Shown: positions 61,266 to 64,000 of the stretch, piece after piece | How the letters are laid out: every line of letters starts with the position of its first letter | Numbering within the stretch: the stretch's first letter is position 1 | Source: Mactra quadrangularis | Taxonomy: Eukaryota > Mollusca > Bivalvia > Venerida > Mactridae | NCBI GenBank assembly: GCA_025267735.1 | Contig: CM046294.1 | Span: 34,751,222-34,815,221 of the forward strand | Length of the DNA: 64,000 nucleotides | Reading direction: 5' to 3' | Made by a program: the position numbers and the translations under genes | The notes under the pieces: model-generated | What the model saw: the letters and a program-made list of their open reading frames with translations, nothing else | What the model was told of the DNA's origin: nothing | Database searches by the model: none

Positions 61266-61895
61266 CCAATCAGTAGAGCTGATACATCGTGTGTACATTC
61301 TTCCAACCAATCAAATACTTTATTATATTTATATAAGTGTCATCTGTGATGATCAGATTATTTAACCAATCAGAACAGCTGTTACATTAAGTACATCTGC
61401 ATCCAAATAAATGAATCATAGACTTTCATGAAGTTTTATTGTCATCTTTTATTATGAACTCTATCAGCAAGCCTGTTACTTTTGAAGCCTTTGGATACAT
61501 GTACGATCAGTCTTACATTTTCCCATTGGACATCAAACGATAGTTAACTTTGTATTCTAAGTGTCATCTGTGATGATCAAACTCTCATGACCAATCAGAA
61601 AGAGGGTTACATTTGTGTTATGCATCTATCCAATAATTTATATTCTCTTGTATGACAACATTTACTATATTTTAGAATCATCTGTGATGATCATCAAAAT
61701 ATGTAACCAATCAGAATTACTGTTTGTTTAATTTTTTTAGCATCTTACCATTCAATGACTTTCTCTCATTTGAGAAAATTTTCTATGTCATCTATGATGA
61801 TCAAAATTTTTGACCAATCAGAAATATTATTACATTTAATATCATTGTCATTCTACCAATCATAAGTTTCATCTCTTAAAGACTATTTTTGACCA
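61240..61895 (+). repeat. five-copy ~90-bp repeat spanning the stop codon
   Basis: Units begin near 61240, 61338, 61562, 61676 and 61787, each with GTCATCTGTGATGATCA, then RACCAATCAGAA, TTACAT and a trailing CCAAT phrase. The first unit is coding: it supplies codons for SDDQSS and the TGA. Units are diverged and unevenly spaced. A sixth partial GACCAATCATA is near 61889. Confidence 0.85.
61406..61411 (+). terminator. possible poly(A) signal AATAAA (proximal)
   Basis: AATAAA 141 bp after the stop, inside repeat unit 2. In AT-rich DNA such hexamers are common; a second good candidate lies at 63768-63773. Confidence 0.35.
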
Positions 61896-62057
61896 ATCAT
61901 ATGTTCCTAATATCAGAGATCTCATTCCAAGTCTATGGGTATGTACAAAACTGGTCTACATTATTTTTACATCTAGTTTAACTAGTTTTGTACTGACCCA
62001 TTTATGTATATCACACTATTTATATGTTCCAAAACATTTTTTGCCTATATTTATGTA

Positions 62058-62793
62058 CAGTCAAACCTGTCTATAGTGGTCAGCTAAGGAACTGGCTGAA
62101 AGTGACCACTATAGACAGGTGACCACTATATGCAGGGTCTCTCAAAACAAACAAACAAATAAATATATACAGGAAATGTCTTTTATATATGCTGTTTCAT
62201 CACAATAATTATACTATAGTCGTATATAAACATTATATATCATATAAACATTATATATCATTTTACATATAAATTAATGTAAAGACATAATATGTATTGG
62301 ACAATGAATTGTATTGGAAATGAAATTATAAATCAAGCTATTTTAGTATTTAGCTAAAAAAGTAAGCCATTTCTCCAGGCTTGATATATTGTCAAGCCAC
62401 GTATCTACTGCTGCTCTGCTTACAATGGAAATATTCAATAGCGTGTTATTTTCCACTTGAAAAATGTTCTCATATAAAGATATTGCTGGCCATGTCGACG
62501 AAAAATCATAACCTCTCTTTAACAATTAAATAACAATTTTACATTCTGTCAGCTGTTGACGGTGATCGTTATTTTTACAATTCCGTGCAAATTACTTGTT
62601 CAGGTCAATTGACCCTTATACTGACCGCTATACAACGCAAATCGGTACAAAACTAGTGACCACTGACCGCGTTGAACAGGGTCACGCTATATGAAGGGTC
62701 AAATTAGAACAAAACTGTTCGGGAGGACCCTGAACTGACCATTATGGACAGGGTCACGCTATATAGAGGTGACCGTTAATACAGGTTTCACTA
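62058..62793. mobile_element. TA-flanked element with CAGTCAAACCTG ends
   Basis: Left CAGTCAAACCTGTCTATAGT; right end in reverse complement TAGTGAAACCTGTATTAACG. Flanked by TA on both sides. Subterminal GGTCA/TGACC repeats (GTGACCACTATAGACAGG, GGTCACGCTATAT) occur at both ends. Same architecture as 34981-35658. 736 bp, non-coding. Confidence 0.75.
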
Positions 62794-62795
62794 TA

Positions 62796-64000
62796 TCTGT
62801 TTCTCTGATATCAATTCCAGCTATCCTAGTTGTGGCAGGGGTCACACCTTTCTGTAAAACTATGGTTTATAATGTTGATTTTCCTCCGTACAGGTAGAAT
62901 TGGATTTGTGACAGAAGGTCTATTGAAAACTAGTAAATAGTTCATACTCAGAACTTGAATTTATGTTTTTTCCATCAGTTTTTACATATTTATTGCTGAA
63001 AAGCATGCAACACAGATTAACCCTAGTGTTCTGTGTACACATATTTCAACTTTGTTTCACACAGTTACATCTGGTACAAACAAGGTTTTTCTGCTATACG
63101 AAAACCATTTACTATACCATAATTGTTTATTTATGTGGTCAGTTTGCTTAATGCATTCATCTGATCAGGTTCATAAGTACATGTATAGTATTTGTTGGTG
63201 TTTTTACACAGACATCTATGTTTAATCAATCACAGTGAATTTTTCACTTCTTTATATCAATTTTATTGTATTTTTTACATTTTCATATTTTCCCAAAATG
63301 CTTTACCACTTAATCTCTTTGAAAGATTTATTTGTTTCTTTTTAGTGTACAAGTTGTTGAGTTTTTGAATGTTTATATCCATATGATAACTTAGTTTTTG
63401 ACACATTCAAGATATATCTTAATTGGTAAAAACTAACATGTTTCTGCTTCAATATTCCATCAATCCATATTAGCACTATTCAAGAAAATAGAACTTGCAT
63501 ATTGTAATCATATAACCTAACTTTCATATCACTTCAGGGTAAAGGTTGTGACAATATCATTTTATGTCTTATACAATGCTTCAGAGACATCAAAGACAAG
63601 AAAATGTTTGTCAGTATCACCTAAGCTCATAATTGAACTACCGCTGTTGAAATGCCTGTACACTGTTGAATTGTGTAATTTATAACTTAATTTTCAGGTA
63701 ATTTACTGCCTTCATTTTCTGTATTTTCATTGGTTAATTTAATGTTGATATTGTGGAGGTACTACAAAATAAATTTTTATGATGCAATTTCTGTTAGTTT
63801 TGATTGTTAAGTTATCATAATTAGGTATTGCTGATGTTTTAGATTTATTTTAAATATTTTTGAAATCTTCAACTGTGTCATTTTGCCAGTTGTACTTTCA
63901 GGGGTAAAAATGGCTGCCTGCCAATGTGTTTAATTAATGTAATTGTCCTATTTTATCATGTCAACAACTTAATATAAGATAATCTGATATTTTCACCTCA
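62796..64000. other. 3' flank or distal 3' UTR of NADK
   Basis: AT-rich, no second gene seen. Includes AATAAA at 63768-63773, a possible distal poly(A) signal. Confidence 0.45.

Noticed and set aside
62894..62940. Possible alternative terminal NADK exon after CCTCCGTACAG, coding RIGFVTEGLLKTSK then stop
   Set aside because: No phase-compatible donor in exon 11 stands out, the peptide is not found in NADK, and the main stop already gives a complete protein of normal length.

Overview
The window looks like animal nuclear DNA, most likely from a bivalve mollusc. It is very AT-rich. It contains one multi-exon gene with GT-AG introns, and the rest is crowded with repeats of bivalve type: tRNA-derived SINEs ending in GCGTTAAACC plus (AAAC)n, satellite-like elements beginning TATATGCCCGTCCGTC, Tc1/mariner remnants and many hairpin MITEs. 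The species cannot be named from the sequence. No rRNA, CRISPR, operon or prokaryotic feature was seen.

The only host gene I can support is NADK, the cytosolic animal-type NAD+ kinase, on the + strand. I assembled 11 coding exons: 728-942, 4547-4630, 42640-42769, 50171-50279, 50773-50858, 51456-51558, 54631-54758, 58424-58523, 59476-59633, 60267-60349 and 61085-61265. Every junction is GT-AG and every phase matches. The result is a 1377-nt reading frame of 458 codons plus stop, close to the human enzyme (446 aa). It carries the GGDG nucleotide-binding motif, the NE motif, the STPTGSTAY loop and the FDGR segment. Exon 1 is the least certain part. A phase-compatible alternative first exon may lie at 22192-22418.

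Layout: 1-727 is 5' flank. Intron 1 (943-4546) holds a Tc1 element with both inverted ends and an 18-copy 44-bp minisatellite. Intron 2 (4631-42639, 38 kb) is a transposon graveyard: a long-inverted-repeat element (4741-9066), an old transposon split by a 4.25-kb insertion (9842-15606), two satellite arrays, two further Tc1 relics, several MITEs and SINEs, and an 18-copy 50/52-bp minisatellite. Intron 3 holds a Mutator-like element and a nested Tc1/MITE/SINE composite. The 3' half has short introns; intron 7 is filled with an AT minisatellite broken up by two satellite elements. The 3' flank has a five-copy repeat overlapping the stop codon, possible poly(A) signals and a small TA-flanked transposon.

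The most unusual theme is that the tandem repeats relate to the gene's own exon edges. The intron 1 minisatellite unit ends in a near copy of the exon 2 splice acceptor. The intron 7 minisatellite runs directly into the exon 8 acceptor and repeats its acceptor plus first exon bases. The 3' UTR repeat begins inside the last codons and includes the stop. Separately, four same-orientation satellite elements carry about two dozen TCAAGGTCA nuclear-receptor-type half-sites.
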